This document shows, one piece after another, positions 32,617-33,503 of a stretch of 33,503 nt of DNA. The position numbers and the translations under genes were made by a program. Origin of the DNA: Candidatus Gastranaerophilales bacterium (GTDB lineage Bacteria; Cyanobacteriota; Vampirovibrionia; Gastranaerophilales; Gastranaerophilaceae); contig CALUXV010000019.1 in assembly GCA_944324835.1 (NCBI GenBank), forward strand, positions 1-33,503, written 5' to 3'. Positions within the stretch are counted from its first letter, which is position 1. Each line of letters starts with the position of its first letter. Under the pieces are notes generated by a model. That model did not search any database and was not told where the DNA came from. It saw only the letters and a program-made list of their open reading frames with translations.

Positions 32617-32644
32617 ATTATACATTATGTTTTATATTTTACAA
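32617..32644 (-). promoter_or_regulatory. predicted promoter of the antisense RNA
   Basis: Minus strand TTGTAA (32644-32639), 16-base spacer, TATAAT (32622-32617). The perfect -10 box and fair -35 box make it stronger-looking than the toxin promoter, as expected for an antitoxin. Confidence 0.6.
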
Positions 32645-32671
32645 GTAAAAACAGAGATTACATAATTCATA

Positions 32672-32875
32672 TTAATCAGGAATAAATTCAAATAATTCTT
32701 GCGTATTACATTCCAAAGCATTACATAATTTATTCATCGTATCAAAACTGACACTTTTAGTCTTATTATAATAAAGGTTTATAACTGCACTTTGACTTAA
32801 TCCAGTTAATCTTTGCAATTCTGACATCTTTATTCTTTTACGCCCCAAAATTTCTGATAATTTATTATTAATCAT
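32672..32875 (-). CDS. small XRE (Cro/C1-type) helix-turn-helix regulator
   Basis: 67 residues that consist of one HTH domain: KLSEILGRKRIKMSELQRLT (helices 1-2), GLSQSAVINLYYNKTKSVSF (recognition helix) and DTMNKLCNALECNTQELFEF. It resembles YozG-like mini-repressors. It starts 7 bases after the stop of the next HTH gene upstream on the same strand, so the two are one unit. No ribosome site of its own is visible. Its stop codon is 28 bases from the antisense RNA promoter, so it may influence the small-peptide locus; that is inference from position. Confidence 0.8.
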   Translation of the reverse strand: MINNKLSEILGRKRIKMSELQRLTGLSQSAVINLYYNKTKSVSFDTMNKLCNALECNTQELFEFIPD

Positions 32876-32882
32876 ATTATAA

Positions 32883-33092
32883 TTATTTTCTTTTTATAAA
32901 TGTTAAATCATAACCTAAAATATCACAAATGGCTAATAACTCATTAAATCTAAGAGTATTGTTTCTTAATTTATTGCTTAAACCGGAACGAGATAAACGT
33001 TTTCCAAGCATCAATGATATTTTTGATGCTAAATCTGTAATTGTCATTTTTTCTTTTGCCAGTAATATCTTTATGTACTCTTGTGCTCCCAT
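32883..33092 (-). CDS. small helix-turn-helix protein
   Basis: 69 residues: GAQEYIKILLAKEKMTITDL, then ASKISLMLGKRLSRSGLSNK (turn and recognition helix), LRNNTLRFNELLAICDILGY and DLTFIKRK. The pattern fits small XRE-like proteins in which the last helix and a beta strand close the domain. On the minus strand TATAAT stands 7 bases before the ATG and there is no ribosome site, so a leaderless mRNA is likely. The gene is divergent from the frameshifted XRE gene at 33209 and is followed by a second HTH gene in the same direction. Confidence 0.75.
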   Translation of the reverse strand: MGAQEYIKILLAKEKMTITDLASKISLMLGKRLSRSGLSNKLRNNTLRFNELLAICDILGYDLTFIKRK

Positions 33093-33121
33093 AATTTTAA
33101 TTATATCTTTGCTTTAAAAAA

Positions 33122-33150
33122 TTGTATAATACTCATTTATGCGTTATAAT
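33122..33150 (+). promoter_or_regulatory. predicted promoter of the frameshifted XRE gene
   Basis: TTGTAT (33122-33127), 17-base spacer, TATAAT (33145-33150); start near 33157. It overlaps the region upstream of the divergent HTH gene at 33092, so a single repressor could control both directions. Confidence 0.55.
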
Positions 33151-33208
33151 AATGTGACAAATGTTTTATTATAATAACGAATAGTTAAGAAATTTAAAGA
33201 AGTAGATT

Positions 33209-33444
33209 ATGAATATATACAAATATATAGGTGAAAAGATAAAAAAATTAGGGAACATGCCGGCATGAGCCCAAAAGAATTTGCCCATAAAAGCGGGCTT
33301 AGTCTTTACAAACTAAAAAGAATTGAAGAGGGAAAACACAAAATAACGTTTATAACTTTATGGATTATCTGTGAAGTACTTAATATAAAAGTCAGCGATT
33401 TGCTTAAAAATATTGAATCACAGATGAATTGTAAACAAATGTAA
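33209..33444 (+). pseudogene. XRE-type regulator split by a one-base shift at an A7 run
   Basis: From the ATG at 33209 the frame reads NIYKYIGEKIKKLGNMPA and stops at 33266-33268. Moving back one base at the A7 run (33241-33247, in phase A AAA AAA) gives IGEKIKKIREHAGMSPKEF followed by AHKSGLSLYKLKRIEEGKHK, a complete Cro/C1 HTH domain that continues to the stop at 33442-33444 (about 78 residues). The ATG at 33265 could give only a truncated domain lacking helix 1. It may be a frameshift mutation, a phase-variable tract, programmed -1 frameshifting, or an assembly error. AAAGAAG is a weak ribosome site. Confidence 0.7.
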
Positions 33445-33503
33445 CATAATTAGAAAAATATGTTATAAAAAAAGCAAGTTTTGGATAGTTATATACTTTA
33501 TAT

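Noticed and set aside
32400-32620. A riboswitch or a plain attenuator instead of a toxin locus
   Set aside because: No metabolic gene follows in the same direction. The small frame has its own strong ribosome site, and the opposite strand has a complete promoter-to-terminator unit.
1-33503. tRNA, rRNA, integrase or complete insertion sequence
   Set aside because: No T-loop/acceptor pattern, conserved rRNA segment, transposase or integrase motif was found on reading both strands.

Overview
The window looks like a chromosomal segment of an AT-rich, diderm, non-photosynthetic relative of cyanobacteria, most likely a gut Gastranaerophilales (Vampirovibrionia/Melainabacteria) species. The reasons are indirect. 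There is a very large AsmA/TamB-like inner-membrane-anchored protein and a GT9 heptosyltransferase-like protein, so the cell has two membranes. The thymidylate synthase is ThyX, the glutamate-cysteine ligase is of the GCS2 family, and one large protein (15755-17677) opens with an MGMAASQARYLALTARK-type N-terminus that I associate with that lineage. No rRNA or tRNA gene and no CRISPR array was recognised.

Layout from left to right. 1-3761: surface polysaccharide genes on the + strand (UDP-glucose dehydrogenase, FkbM-type methyltransferase, family 2 glycosyltransferase), interrupted by a 570-base non-coding stretch full of palindromic REP-like repeats. 3779-8632: minus-strand genes in transcription order def, fmt, aroH, GT9 glycosyltransferase, then a separately promoted glycogen-phosphorylase-like protein that lacks the PLP lysine. 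8633-9883: a regulatory and decayed zone with a possible small RNA, a MarR regulator, two gene remnants and three 40-bp tandem repeats. 9884-17749: an AAA ATPase of the DUF4143 type, the 1453-residue AsmA-like protein, and a 640-residue protein with helical ends and a variable middle. 17765-20423: minus-strand ilvE with a small unknown partner, a HAD phosphatase and a membrane-anchored PPC-domain protein. 20482-24280: UDP-galactopyranose mutase facing a glycosyltransferase and a sugar aminotransferase (more cell-surface glycan synthesis), then a small winged-helix protein. 24365-29705: the overlapping minus-strand set thyX / degenerate cyclase-like membrane protein / NFACT (RqcH-like) protein, a small hypothetical gene, and gshA. 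29794-32344: + strand rsmA, ispE and an acyltransferase.

The last 1.1 kb is the most interesting part. At 32375-32644 there is what looks like an undescribed type I toxin-antitoxin locus. It has a 25-residue hydrophobic peptide with a near-perfect Shine-Dalgarno sequence that can be masked by an upstream CCCC, a long 3' terminator hairpin, and a convergent antisense transcription unit. The antisense unit has its own TTGTAA-16-TATAAT promoter and an intrinsic terminator formed by a hairpin inside the toxin reading frame. Beside it lie two small XRE-type regulators and, divergently, a third XRE gene split by a one-base shift exactly at an A AAA AAA run.

Most genes have clear AGGAGG-like ribosome sites. 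A subset (9884, 33092, 31529, possibly 8977) instead has a -10 box 6-7 bases before the ATG and may be translated from leaderless mRNA. All functional calls come from reading motifs by eye; no database search was possible.
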